A stretch of 48,701 nucleotides of DNA from Kiritimatiellia bacterium (lineage in GTDB: Bacteria > Verrucomicrobiota > Kiritimatiellia > RFP12 > UBA1067), in NCBI GenBank assembly GCA_018384485.1, contig JAHBAE010000089.1:1-48701 (forward strand), written 5' to 3'. Each line of letters starts with the position of its first letter. Positions within the stretch are counted from its first letter, which is position 1. A program made the position numbers and the translations under genes. Positions 18,092 to 28,227 of the stretch are shown piece after piece. The notes beneath the pieces are model-generated. The model saw only the letters and a list, made by a program, of their open reading frames with translations. It did not search any database and had not been told where the DNA came from.

Positions 18092-19450
18092 GTGCAGAAG
18101 TTAATTTCAAAATATGCTCTTGCGGCGCATCTGGCCATTTTGGCGGTCGCGCCGCAGTTCTTTTCCCTTGGACCTGTTTTGTGCCTTGCGGCTCTCGCTT
18201 TTTGTTGGCTGATTTTCGAGCCTTCTCGCATAGGGGATGAGAGTTTACTGGCAGCCCGCAAGCGGGTTATCTCGTCTATTGTGGCCGACCCAGTGTTTTG
18301 GCTATCTGTTCTCGTTTTGGGCTTTTGTGTGATTCGCTTTTTTAACTCGGGAATTGGAATGGCGTTCGACGCCGAGGCGGGAACATGGCTCCTCTCTCAG
18401 CCTCCTTTCCCTTATTTGCCAGCTAGCGCTTCTCGCTGCGGTAGCGCAGAGTTGTCGGCGGCGGTCGCGTTGATGGTGGTTCTGCAAGGCTGCCGTAATG
18501 CTATGGGGCGTATGGCTCGCGCTGCATTTATGATTCTCTTTTCAGCCTTTACAGGCTTGGGAGCTCTCGTTAATTGCGTCCTTTTATCATCTGGTGTGGA
18601 GTCTGTTCGCATTTTTGCCGTCACGTCATTCACCAACCCTCAGTTTTTAGGCGTTTACTATGCGATGGGACTTTTCTGTGCCGTTTCTGGATTTTCAAAT
18701 GTCCTTCACTATCGCTGGTGTTCGTCCGTTATTTTAATAATAGTTGCAGTAGTTTCAAATGCCGCAGCACTTTTCGTCTTTGCTCCGCCAGCAGTTATAC
18801 TCGTCTTTGTCTCTGCAATTTTAGTGTTTGTTCTCTACACGATTGTTTGGCATTACATTAAAGGTAGCCATTCTCAGGGGTTAATATGTTTCGTCAGCAT
18901 GGTGGCTTTTATGGCTGGAGCGGTTGCTCTTGTTATGGTTGCGCTCCCGGAAGTTGTTATTTCGAAAAAATTGGCTCCCTTTTTCGGTGAGGCCGCCTTC
19001 TTGCCTGAGAATTTTAAGGCGCTTCATTCTCAGCTTTCGGAAGTTTCTCTTGCGGTATGGAAGAAGTGCCCGTGGCTTGGTGCAGGTCTTGGGACATTTG
19101 CCGATTCGATGAAGTTTGTCGCATCTTCCGAGTTCTGGAAAATTGTTCCTCCAGATCAAGCATCTCCATTATCTCTTCACTGGAAGGTTTTGGCTGAAAG
19201 AGGTGCAATCGGTGCGTTTATAATTTTTTCGTATCTCACTCTTCTTCTCTACACGTTTTTTAGGCGCTGGGGTGCAGCGATAAAAACTTTTCCTCAACCT
19301 TCGGCAATGGCGGGCTTCTTTCTTTTCTTTCCCGTAGCACTTGATTCGCTTTATGGTGTGTCAATGCTTTCTCCAGGCACAATGGTCGCTTTTTTCTCGA
19401 TACTGTCTATCTCGGCAAGTTCCTTTTCTAAGGTGAAGAATAATGGCTGA
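18092..19450 (+). CDS. O-antigen ligase / Wzy-like polymerase membrane protein
   Basis: Multiple TM helices; periplasmic-loop type WLGAGLGTFADSM...PPDQASPLSLHWKVLAERGAIGAF. GTG start. Confidence 0.72.
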   Translation: MQKLISKYALAAHLAILAVAPQFFSLGPVLCLAALAFCWLIFEPSRIGDESLLAARKRVISSIVADPVFWLSVLVLGFCVIRFFNSGIGMAFDAEAGTWLLSQPPFPYLPASASRCGSAELSAAVALMVVLQGCRNAMGRMARAAFMILFSAFTGLGALVNCVLLSSGVESVRIFAVTSFTNPQFLGVYYAMGLFCAVSGFSNVLHYRWCSSVILIIVAVVSNAAALFVFAPPAVILVFVSAILVFVLYTIVWHYIKGSHSQGLICFVSMVAFMAGAVALVMVALPEVVISKKLAPFFGEAAFLPENFKALHSQLSEVSLAVWKKCPWLGAGLGTFADSMKFVASSEFWKIVPPDQASPLSLHWKVLAERGAIGAFIIFSYLTLLLYTFFRRWGAAIKTFPQPSAMAGFFLFFPVALDSLYGVSMLSPGTMVAFFSILSISASSFSKVKNNG

Positions 19451-21821
19451 TAACCCCCTTTATTACGGAGGCTCCTCATCGCCTCTCTATTACGGCTCAT
19501 CCTCACGTGGCGGTCCTGCTTATCATTTTCAGGGCAATTACGGCGGATACGGTGCGTATGGCGCATACGGCTCTTATGGTGCGTACGGTTCTTATGGAAT
19601 GTATGGCTCAAACGGCCCTTCTGGGAATAATGGTGAGGAAGGTTCTTTAATAGGTTCTTTTTCTCTCTCCCGTATTATTCGTGTCGTTTCGCAGAGGTGG
19701 CTTTCAGTTTTCGTCTTTATTCTTATCGGGCTTATTGTAGCCTTTGCCGTATATCGCATTTCGCCGACCGTGTACGAGGCAAGTAGTGAAATCTCGCTCG
19801 ACTTGCGCCGTTCCTCTGGAGCTTCCAACTCAGCGCTGGACCAGGCAACGCCCGACTACGGAAGCAACTACGAAGAAATTTTCAATACTCGCAAGCCCGA
19901 TTGGACCTCGGAGAAGATTGTCGGCATGATTCTCAAGCAGTATAGGGCTGAAAATCCATCTTCCGTGACAACCGATGAGGAGCTTATAGAGATTCTTTCT
20001 ACTTCAGAGCTTGAAATAGTCCGCCGTTCGCGTCTTATACGAATTATCGTCCGCGCCCCTTCGCCTCGTCTTTGTGCGGCACTCGCCAATGCCTACGCAA
20101 AAGCGATTGACAAGTTTACGGAGGAGGAGAATAAGATTCGTTGCGATAAGGCCGTATCCCAGATTCATATCAACGTCACTAAGCAGCGCAAAGCGGCCGA
20201 TGAGGCGGCTAAGAAGCTTTACGATTTCAGGACTGCGAACAAAGTTGACAATCTTCGTTCTACGCGAGACACTCTTCAGCAGACGCTTCAGAAGGCAACG
20301 AGCGATATTCTTGCCTTGAGCACGGAAAAGACGCAGCTTGCAGAATGGGAGAAGATGCTTGCCCAAGTAAAAAAGGACCCAACGACATACGGGTCGCTTG
20401 CCGTAAATGTGCCGCGCGCCCAGGAAATCGCTGCTGAATTTAAAAGCTATCAAGATGCAGAGGGCGATTATCAAAAACTTCTTTTTGCTTATACGGAGAA
20501 TCATCCGGAAGTTCTTGAAAAGAAAAAAGCCGCGGAACTTCTGAAGCAACGGTTTATTGATGCCGCCGCCCGAGCGTTGCTTACCGGCCGTTCCACTTTG
20601 CAGGTTGTTAGCAATCAGCTTGCCGTTCTCGAGGTCAGGCAGAAAGAACTTCGTAATGAACTGAGCACCGTCGCGGATAGGATCGTTCTTGCCGAATCTG
20701 GTTTGGAATCGCTCGAACGTGATGCTGAAGCGCAGAATCGAGTTCTTACAGATCTTCTTCTTGAGGAGAATAAAGCCCGCATAGAGGCCCAGTCAAATAA
20801 CGAAATCGTGCGCGTTGGAAGGCGTGCTACTGAGCCGGAGAAACCCATTCTTCCGGATCCTCTGCTTATTTTCGGCGCAGGTGCGTTTTTGTCCATCTCA
20901 TTAGGTGTTCTCTTTGTCCTTGTCATGGACAACCTTGAAGATACGGTTGTTAATCTCTCCGATATCGAAGGTCGCTTATCTCTTAGGGTTCTCGCCGTAT
21001 TCCCTCATGTTCAGAGGAAAAAGCGTGAGGAAGTGGCAAAAGTTCTTGTGGAAGATAGGTATTCTCAGTTCGCGGAAGCTGTTGCAGGTCTTCGAAACCT
21101 TCTTGATTCTCCGCGTTACGAGCCTCTTTCCCACTGCTTACTCGTTATTTCAACGCAGCCCGGTGAAGGCAAGTCGATCACATCCACTTCAATAGCCATT
21201 GCTTATGCGCAGTCGGGAAGACGTACTCTTCATGTCGACTTCGATATGCGCCGCCCACAGCTTGCGCGTATTTGGGGAGTTGATATAGATGAATCGCGAA
21301 GCCTTTCTCATACTCTTCAAAATGCAACCAAGGATATGCCAGATTTTGCTTCTCTCGTCAATAAAACGAATGTCGATAATCTTGATGTTATAGTATCTGC
21401 CGCTCCCAACGGAGTATCCCCCGCAACGATTTTCGGCTCGTCGGTAGTTTCACAATTCTTTGAATGGGCAAGAAGAAATTATGACAGAATAATCGTCGAT
21501 TCGCCGCCGTATGGTCTTGTCGGAGACGTTCTTTCCCTTGCGGCGATGGTGGATTCCGTCATGATAATGTGCTGTCCCGATCGCACGCGTTTTAAACCTA
21601 TTCAGCATTGTTCCCGCTGTTTGACTGAAATGGGCGCGAATATTATCGGTGTTGTCGTCAACGATATTGATGTTGCTTCTGCCTCTGTGTTTTCACCGAT
21701 TGAAAAAGGCCGCCGTCGCTACGGATACGGTTCTTATTACTACAGCCAGAAGAAGGTTGGGCGTGCAGATGAAGATGCGGAACTTTCAGGCGAATCGAAG
21801 GATTTCAGCGATGAAGAATAA
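19443..21821 (+). CDS. Wzc-like polysaccharide biosynthesis tyrosine autokinase with Tyr/Gly-rich N-terminus
   Basis: Wzz-like domain, Walker [17 protein letters not shown], Walker A' [11 protein letters not shown]-terminal YGYGSYYY cluster. Confidence 0.9.
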   Translation: MADNPLYYGGSSSPLYYGSSSRGGPAYHFQGNYGGYGAYGAYGSYGAYGSYGMYGSNGPSGNNGEEGSLIGSFSLSRIIRVVSQRWLSVFVFILIGLIVAFAVYRISPTVYEASSEISLDLRRSSGASNSALDQATPDYGSNYEEIFNTRKPDWTSEKIVGMILKQYRAENPSSVTTDEELIEILSTSELEIVRRSRLIRIIVRAPSPRLCAALANAYAKAIDKFTEEENKIRCDKAVSQIHINVTKQRKAADEAAKKLYDFRTANKVDNLRSTRDTLQQTLQKATSDILALSTEKTQLAEWEKMLAQVKKDPTTYGSLAVNVPRAQEIAAEFKSYQDAEGDYQKLLFAYTENHPEVLEKKKAAELLKQRFIDAAARALLTGRSTLQVVSNQLAVLEVRQKELRNELSTVADRIVLAESGLESLERDAEAQNRVLTDLLLEENKARIEAQSNNEIVRVGRRATEPEKPILPDPLLIFGAGAFLSISLGVLFVLVMDNLEDTVVNLSDIEGRLSLRVLAVFPHVQRKKREEVAKVLVEDRYSQFAEAVAGLRNLLDSPRYEPLSHCLLVISTQPGEGKSITSTSIAIAYAQSGRRTLHVDFDMRRPQLARIWGVDIDESRSLSHTLQNATKDMPDFASLVNKTNVDNLDVIVSAAPNGVSPATIFGSSVVSQFFEWARRNYDRIIVDSPPYGLVGDVLSLAAMVDSVMIMCCPDRTRFKPIQHCSRCLTEMGANIIGVVVNDIDVASASVFSPIEKGRRRYGYGSYYYSQKKVGRADEDAELSGESKDFSDEE

Positions 21822-22899
21822 AAGATGCATTGTAACTGGCGGCTGCGGCTTTATAGGCTCCGCCTTAGTTCGTCATCTTGTCAATGATCTTGGCTCGAAG
21901 GTTTTTGTAATAGATAAATTGACTTATGCTGGCGTTCCTGAGTCTCTTGCCGAGGCTGGGTTTGACGCTTCAAATCTTCCGCAGCGAGGGCGCATCAGTA
22001 TTTCCGAGAAGGGGGTCAGCCTTTTGATTGCCGACATCTGCGACACCGAGATGATGTCCTGTGCCTTCCGTGAATTTCGCCCCGACACAATTTTTCACCT
22101 TGCGGCTGAAAGTCACGTAGATCGTTCAATTGACGCTCCTGCGGAGTTTGTTCGCACGAATGTAGAGGGGACGGCAAGCCTGCTGCAAGTAGCGCACGAG
22201 TGGTGGCGTGAAAACCCCTCATTCGTTTTTCAACACATCTCAACTGATGAGGTGTACGGCTCGCTCGGCAAAGAAGGGCTCTTCACTGAGAACACGCCTT
22301 ATGCTCCTCATTCGCCTTATTCCGCGTCGAAGGCTGCGAGCGATCATCTTGTGCGCGCGTGGCATGATACGTACGGTTTGCCGGTGAGGATCACTAACTG
22401 TTCCAACAATTACGGCCCCTACCATTTCCCTGAAAAGCTCATTCCCCTCGTTATTCTCAACTGTCTTGAAGGGAAGAGTATCCCTGTATACGGTTCTGGC
22501 GCAAACGTGCGCGATTGGCTTTATGTTGATGATCATGTAAAGGCGCTTTGTCTCGTCAACGAGAAAGGCAGAGACGGCGAGACTTATAATGTGGGCGGAA
22601 GAAATGAGCGGACGAATCTTGAGGTTGTAAAAACAGTCTGCTCTATTTTAGACGAGCTTAGGCCGCGTGAGGATAAAACGGCGTACGAATCGCTTATAAC
22701 TTATGTTAAAGACAGGCCAGGGCACGATATGCGCTACGCGATTGACCCTACGAAATTGATGGATGAGCTTGGATGGAGGCCGCAAGAGAATTTCGACACT
22801 GGCATTCGCAAAACTGTGCAATGGTATCTTGCGAATGAATGGTGGTGGAGGCCGATAAGAGATAAGCGTTACAGCGGGGAACGCCTGGGCAGGGGGTAA
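21811..22899 (+). CDS. rfbB: dTDP-glucose 4,6-dehydratase
   Basis: [55 protein letters not shown] 21811 overlaps upstream gene (tool start 21649 too long). Confidence 0.92.
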   Translation: MKNKRCIVTGGCGFIGSALVRHLVNDLGSKVFVIDKLTYAGVPESLAEAGFDASNLPQRGRISISEKGVSLLIADICDTEMMSCAFREFRPDTIFHLAAESHVDRSIDAPAEFVRTNVEGTASLLQVAHEWWRENPSFVFQHISTDEVYGSLGKEGLFTENTPYAPHSPYSASKAASDHLVRAWHDTYGLPVRITNCSNNYGPYHFPEKLIPLVILNCLEGKSIPVYGSGANVRDWLYVDDHVKALCLVNEKGRDGETYNVGGRNERTNLEVVKTVCSILDELRPREDKTAYESLITYVKDRPGHDMRYAIDPTKLMDELGWRPQENFDTGIRKTVQWYLANEWWWRPIRDKRYSGERLGRG

Positions 22900-22903
22900 T
22901 GTT

Positions 22904-23827
22904 TTGCCTGTCCTCGTGGTCCTTGCCGCCGTTCTGGCCTTGACTCGCGCTGAAATAATAGCGAGGATGAAGGCTCCTGTATTTACCATGGCGCAGGGAT
23001 TGGTCAGAGTGTATGCGGATTGCCCAGAGGATATGCGCAAGACGTACCACATGCCTATGGCGCGCTTTTCCTCCGATATGGCAGAGCTTCTCTACAGAGG
23101 TGCGCGTATAAAGCCCGTAAGATTCCAAAAGCCAGGTATTATTATTCACGTAGGTTCCGTGCGCACAAATTTAAACGAAGTTGCGGTAAGAGTTGAAACT
23201 AACGGTTCGCGCGTCGTCACTCACCTGTACGCAAGAGCTCCCCATTATGTTGATGTAAGAAAACTGAGAGTTGAGTTTGCCAGGGCTTTTATGCGATGCG
23301 TCCTCGGGAAGGATGCGGGTGAGGCTGAATCTACAGCGCTTCTTCAGGCGGCAGACCCTCGCTTCAGAATTAAAGAGGAGCGCGAGAAACTTGAAAATTG
23401 GTTGAAAGGCAAGGGCTCGCTTGATGATGAAGAGGCCTTTACTTTAATGCGAAAGGTGCTTGAGCCGGGCAAAGCGTCAAAGAGAGATATTCTTGTTTTC
23501 GCTTCACGTCTTTTCCTTTATCCTGATACGCTCGATAGACCCTTTGCGGGAGAAGTTGGCTGCGTTTCGTTTCGCGATGCCGTAAAACTTGCAAGGGTTG
23601 ATCCTCGTGTTCGTTTCGCGGCATTTTTAAAATCGAGGGAGCTGCCTGTCTTCGGCGGCGGACGCGGGAGAGAGCTTTCTGAATCTGCAGATGTGTACGC
23701 GCGTTTTCTGAAGGAATTGACTCGCGGGAAAATGAGCGACGATGAGCTTTATGCATTGCTTGATAAAGCCGACGCGCTTTTGAACGAGGCGGATCGTTTA
23801 GCGGTTTCAATAGAAGAAACAAAATAA
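22904..23827 (+). CDS. hypothetical protein with N-terminal hydrophobic segment (TTG start or later ATG 22967)
   Basis: Uninterrupted ORF in operon orientation; start uncertain. Confidence 0.6.
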   Translation: MPVLVVLAAVLALTRAEIIARMKAPVFTMAQGLVRVYADCPEDMRKTYHMPMARFSSDMAELLYRGARIKPVRFQKPGIIIHVGSVRTNLNEVAVRVETNGSRVVTHLYARAPHYVDVRKLRVEFARAFMRCVLGKDAGEAESTALLQAADPRFRIKEEREKLENWLKGKGSLDDEEAFTLMRKVLEPGKASKRDILVFASRLFLYPDTLDRPFAGEVGCVSFRDAVKLARVDPRVRFAAFLKSRELPVFGGGRGRELSESADVYARFLKELTRGKMSDDELYALLDKADALLNEADRLAVSIEETK

Positions 23828-23836
23828 AGGAGAAAA

Positions 23837-26326
23837 ATGACTATGCAAAAGTATGCTTCAATCGCGTTGTCGGCCTGTATTTGCGCCGGATGCGCATTGA
23901 AAACAGATAGCAACAGTCCTTCGAAAGAAAACGAAGGCGCGCCTAAAGTTATTCGGATAAATCCGTCATGGAAGCCGATACGCGATATCTCCGCCTCAAC
24001 CTGCGCGCCTATTGTGGGATATGCCGGGTCTTTGGAAGGTGATGATTGTAAAACGTATTTTGAGACTGATCGTGAAGATACGGCAAGAGCGTTTCGTCTT
24101 TCAGGTGCGCGTTTCGTCCGTCAGTGGGATGCCGTCAGGCACTGGCAGTTCGGAGCGGGCGCCGACGCTTCGCATATAAATGGAACTCCCTGGAATGGGC
24201 CTGCCGCCGCGTTTACCGCTATCTCGTATGAAAACGGAACAGACATGAAGAATGTCTTTTCCTTCTACAAGGAATACGGCATCAAGGTGATGCTTACGCT
24301 TGAGAACTACAGCGTTTACACTAACGATTACACGAACGGAGAAATTGACTTTAAAACTTACACCCGCATGAGCGACAAGTCAAAAATCTTCGGTCGCACG
24401 AGAGATATTAAGTATGTCAAGAAGGTCATCTGCGACTATGTCCGCTGGATTGTTGAGAACGATTTCACCGGGGTCGTAGGAGGGTTGGAGCTCGGCAACG
24501 AGCCGTACGGAATGCCGGTAAACAAGGCTGAGGAATATGCCGAGAGGTGGACGGTTATCGTCAACGAGATTAAGAAGATTTGGCCAAAGGCCCCGATAGG
24601 CATTGCCATCGGCGAATACTTCGAGAACGATCCCGATATCGCCGCTATTCGCAACCGTGCATTGAGTGCGAATCCTCTTCGGAGAACCACATATTTCTCC
24701 GCAGGCGAGTTTAATCGCTGGAGCGCGCGCTACATCATCGCCATGTCAAACTGCATCGACAACATCTCCCATATAATCTACCATACTTACGGCGCCGAGC
24801 GTCCTTTTTCAGCTACTTATGATGGGCTTATCCGTTACAGGAGATTCAATAAGGCATTCCCGGAACTTGGTAACAAGCCGATGTGGATCACCGAATGGCG
24901 CGATCGTTCCGATGAAGACAATTGGTCACATCAGCGTTTTCGTGATACGCTCACAAAAACTGGCTATATGATGATGATGGTAGCTCAACCCGACATCGAG
25001 TGCATGAATCTGCATCAGTTCACTTCGCTCTCTGGCGCTTTCCACGCTGCGGTAAAAGGCAAGAAGCAAGCCGATGGGACTTATGCAGACGGCACATGGA
25101 GTTGTCATTGGGATGGTCACTGCTCATGGAGAACCAATTTCGACGACATTCACAAAACGTATCTTGAAACAGGCATGATGGGGCCTGCGATGCGTCTTAT
25201 GGCGGAGTCGTTCAGGCGCGAACCGCTCGTCATCGATTTCGGCAGCGAGAAGCACGGAGCTCTTTCCGAGGGTTGCTCGAATGCGGTGTACGCGTGTTCT
25301 GAATATTACGAGGACTTCACATCACGCTTCCGTATGGAACTCAGTCGCGGCAAATCATGGAACGAAATCGCTCCTTCAGGCAGCGACTGCGAATATATAG
25401 TCACCGTCAACAAGCAGCGCTCGTACATGACGTTCCTTGCGGTCAACTATAAGAACAAGGAAACGAAGTTTGAACTTCGTATGCCTCACGGTTGGGGTGT
25501 AAACCCGTACGAGTACCGCGTCTACGATTGCCCTGAGAAATATCTTGATGTCCATGAAGTTCCCGGCGAGCCGCGCTTCACCCGCAGGTACGGTTATCAG
25601 ACTCTCAACCACTACAGTAGTGTAAGAGCCGGGGCAGGTCCTGTTATCCTCACGATTCCTGCAAATTCCGTAACTGCCGTTCGTATCCCTATCAAGAAGC
25701 TGCACACAAGTGCGTTCCTTGGAGAAGAAATCGCCAAGGCTCGTCTTTTGAATAAAGGCGATGTACAGTTCTGCGCGATAAAATATGGCCGTATTACAGC
25801 GGAAGCTGGCACTCCGGAGGCTCTCTTCCCGATGGGTGATGTTGCCGATGCGATCGCAGCCGCGGGCGAAGTTTCTAGTGTGATCGTGAAAAGCGGTTAT
25901 ACCAACGATGTTGTTTGCCTCTCGCCTGAGACATCGGAAAAAACTATCGCCAGAATCAAGGGCGTTGAAAAACCTGTTGCAGGAGAGGTATACGCTTCAG
26001 CACGCGGCGCCGCTTCAATTATAAGTTCACTTACAGGATTGAACAAGAAGATCGCAAGGAAGAAGGGCGAAAAAGTCACTCTTCCCGATCTTACTGCGTT
26101 CCGTTTCAAGGAAGTTGCCAAGGGGGCATATATGATTGAGGATGATTCCGGAGTTTTCCGCGCTTACTGCGAGCCTGCCGAAGGGCTTGTAGCGTCTTTT
26201 GCCTGCACATTTGAGAATAAAGACGAAGGAGATAAACTCTTTGGCATAATGCTTAAGAGCTGCGGAGTTCGTACATTTGAAACGGAAGTTGATGAATTCG
26301 CATCTCTTCCCGCCTCTATGCGTTGA
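23837..26326 (+). CDS. secreted lipoprotein, putative clan GH-A-like glycoside hydrolase
   Basis: Lipobox SACICAGC; GGLELGNEPYG (acid/base-like) and KPMWITEWRDRS (nucleophile-like) motifs; C-terminal beta-rich region. Confidence 0.65.
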   Translation: MTMQKYASIALSACICAGCALKTDSNSPSKENEGAPKVIRINPSWKPIRDISASTCAPIVGYAGSLEGDDCKTYFETDREDTARAFRLSGARFVRQWDAVRHWQFGAGADASHINGTPWNGPAAAFTAISYENGTDMKNVFSFYKEYGIKVMLTLENYSVYTNDYTNGEIDFKTYTRMSDKSKIFGRTRDIKYVKKVICDYVRWIVENDFTGVVGGLELGNEPYGMPVNKAEEYAERWTVIVNEIKKIWPKAPIGIAIGEYFENDPDIAAIRNRALSANPLRRTTYFSAGEFNRWSARYIIAMSNCIDNISHIIYHTYGAERPFSATYDGLIRYRRFNKAFPELGNKPMWITEWRDRSDEDNWSHQRFRDTLTKTGYMMMMVAQPDIECMNLHQFTSLSGAFHAAVKGKKQADGTYADGTWSCHWDGHCSWRTNFDDIHKTYLETGMMGPAMRLMAESFRREPLVIDFGSEKHGALSEGCSNAVYACSEYYEDFTSRFRMELSRGKSWNEIAPSGSDCEYIVTVNKQRSYMTFLAVNYKNKETKFELRMPHGWGVNPYEYRVYDCPEKYLDVHEVPGEPRFTRRYGYQTLNHYSSVRAGAGPVILTIPANSVTAVRIPIKKLHTSAFLGEEIAKARLLNKGDVQFCAIKYGRITAEAGTPEALFPMGDVADAIAAAGEVSSVIVKSGYTNDVVCLSPETSEKTIARIKGVEKPVAGEVYASARGAASIISSLTGLNKKIARKKGEKVTLPDLTAFRFKEVAKGAYMIEDDSGVFRAYCEPAEGLVASFACTFENKDEGDKLFGIMLKSCGVRTFETEVDEFASLPASMR

Positions 26327-26360
26327 TAAAAAAGCGCGCGATAAAATAAAGGAAAAAAAA

Positions 26361-26397
26361 GAGAAGCCGCAGTTCATCACTGCGGCTTCTCTTTTTT
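26361..26397. terminator. bidirectional intrinsic terminator between convergent operons
   Basis: GAGAAGCCGCAGT-TCATC-ACTGCGGCTTCTC perfect 13-bp stem, preceded by A-run and followed by T-run. Confidence 0.92.
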
Positions 26398-26413
26398 CTT
26401 TTTCGTTCTACCT

Positions 26414-28204
26414 TTACTTCGCAAACTTATAGAGCTCGCGCTTGTGGTAGTCTGTGTGGAGGAGGTGTTCAGCCTTCTCGCTGCCAGGCTCGTCAAGGTA
26501 GTTCTTGTAGAGCGCCTGAACTTCAGGGTTGAGGTGCGACATGCGGATCGTAGACCTCTCATCGTCGGTGTAGAGGCCTGCGGTGCGAGCTGCTCGGACT
26601 TCGTCCGTCGCGAGGCAGGGCTGACCGCCGCCGCCGACGCAACCACCGCGGCACGCCATAACTTCGATGAAGTCATACCTAGGCTTGACGCCGTTCTTCA
26701 AGTCCTCGCGCACTTCATTCAAGACCTTCTCGACATTGCTCATCTGGTGGGCAACGGCGATATTGACGGCTGTGCCGTTGATATCGATTGTCGCAGTCTT
26801 GACGCCGTCCATTCCGCGAACCGCGGTGAACTCGATCGCCGGAGGCTGAGCCTCCTTGGTGATGAGGCAGTATGCCGTGCGCAGCGCCGCTTCCATAACG
26901 CCGCCCGTAACACCGAAGATGGTGCCTGCGCCCGAGTAGGAACCGAGCAAATCGTCGGCGGGCTCTTCGGGAAGGGACATGAAGTCGATGCCGGCGGCCT
27001 TGATCATACGGGCAAGCTCACGCGTGGTGAGAACGACGTCCGTATCCTGGCAACCCGTGGACTTCATGTGCTCGTCGCGGGTGATTTCGTACTTCTTGGC
27101 CGTGCAGGGCATGATGGAAGTTACATGCACCTTGTCGCATGCAAGCCCATTCTTTTCAGCCCAGTATGATTTCGCAAGAGCGCTGAGCATCTGCTGCGGA
27201 GACTTCGCTGACGAGAAGTTCTCGGTGAAATCAGGCGCATACTTTTCCATCCAGTCTGTCCATGCAGGGCAGCAGGATGTGATGAGCGGGAGCTTTCCTC
27301 CCTTCGTGAAGCGCTTGATGAACTCCGTGCCTTCTTCCATGATTGTGACGTCGGCGGAGAAGTTGGTGTCAAACACCTTGTTGAACCCGAGACGGCGAAG
27401 CGCCGCATAGATCTTGCCGGTGGAAAGCTCGCCCGGCTTCATGCCGAACGCCTCACCGAGAGCTACGCGCACAGCAGGAGCGATCTGCACGAGGCAAGTC
27501 TTCTCTTCGTCGCGGAGCGCATCCCAGACCTTGTCCGTTTCATCCTTCTCGTAAATCGCACCGACGGGGCAGTGCGCGGAGCACTGACCGCACTTGATGC
27601 AGGGAGATTCAGCAAGCTTGACATCGGCTGCGGGAGCCATCACCGTCTTTTCGCCTCGCCCGATAAATTCAAGCGCCCAGACGTTCTGCATCTGTTGGCA
27701 CACTTCAGCGCAACGGCCGCACTTGATGCACTTGTCAGGGTTGAGGACGAGCGAAGGCGTGGAGGTGTCGTTCTCGCGGTGGTTGATTTCCTTCGGGAAC
27801 GGGACATCGCGGATTCCGAAATCGGCGGCGATGTTCTGAAGTTCGCAGCGGCCGGAACGCGGGCACTGCAAGCAGTCGTTCGGATGGTTCGAGAGGATGA
27901 GTTCAAGAACGGTACGACGGACCTGGACGATATCAGGATCGTGCGTGACGATCTTCATTCCTTCCACAGCCTCAGTGCAGCAGGCGCGCAGGAGCTTGGG
28001 GCTCGGAACGAACTTGCCCGGCTCGGTGCGACTGGGAACTAGCTGCCTTACAACGCAGATGCCGCAGCTTGCGCCGGGCTTGAGGTCAGGGTGGTAGCAG
28101 AGTGTTGGAATCTTTATGTTGGCTTTGCTTGCGGCCTGGAGAAGGTTCGAACCCTTCTCCACTTCAACCGCGACGCCGTTAACTTCGAGTTTGATCATTT
28201 CCAT
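26414..28204 (-). CDS. hydA: [FeFe]-hydrogenase catalytic subunit (NADH-dependent, electron-bifurcating type)
   Basis: H-cluster motifs TSCCPAWTDWMEKYAPD, MPCTAKKYE, MACRGGCVGGGGQP; N-terminal 2Fe-2S and ferredoxin-like clusters. Confidence 0.95.
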   Translation of the reverse strand: MEMIKLEVNGVAVEVEKGSNLLQAASKANIKIPTLCYHPDLKPGASCGICVVRQLVPSRTEPGKFVPSPKLLRACCTEAVEGMKIVTHDPDIVQVRRTVLELILSNHPNDCLQCPRSGRCELQNIAADFGIRDVPFPKEINHRENDTSTPSLVLNPDKCIKCGRCAEVCQQMQNVWALEFIGRGEKTVMAPAADVKLAESPCIKCGQCSAHCPVGAIYEKDETDKVWDALRDEEKTCLVQIAPAVRVALGEAFGMKPGELSTGKIYAALRRLGFNKVFDTNFSADVTIMEEGTEFIKRFTKGGKLPLITSCCPAWTDWMEKYAPDFTENFSSAKSPQQMLSALAKSYWAEKNGLACDKVHVTSIMPCTAKKYEITRDEHMKSTGCQDTDVVLTTRELARMIKAAGIDFMSLPEEPADDLLGSYSGAGTIFGVTGGVMEAALRTAYCLITKEAQPPAIEFTAVRGMDGVKTATIDINGTAVNIAVAHQMSNVEKVLNEVREDLKNGVKPRYDFIEVMACRGGCVGGGGQPCLATDEVRAARTAGLYTDDERSTIRMSHLNPEVQALYKNYLDEPGSEKAEHLLHTDYHKRELYKFAK

Positions 28205-28227
28205 GATGAATTCTTTCCTTTCCCGGT

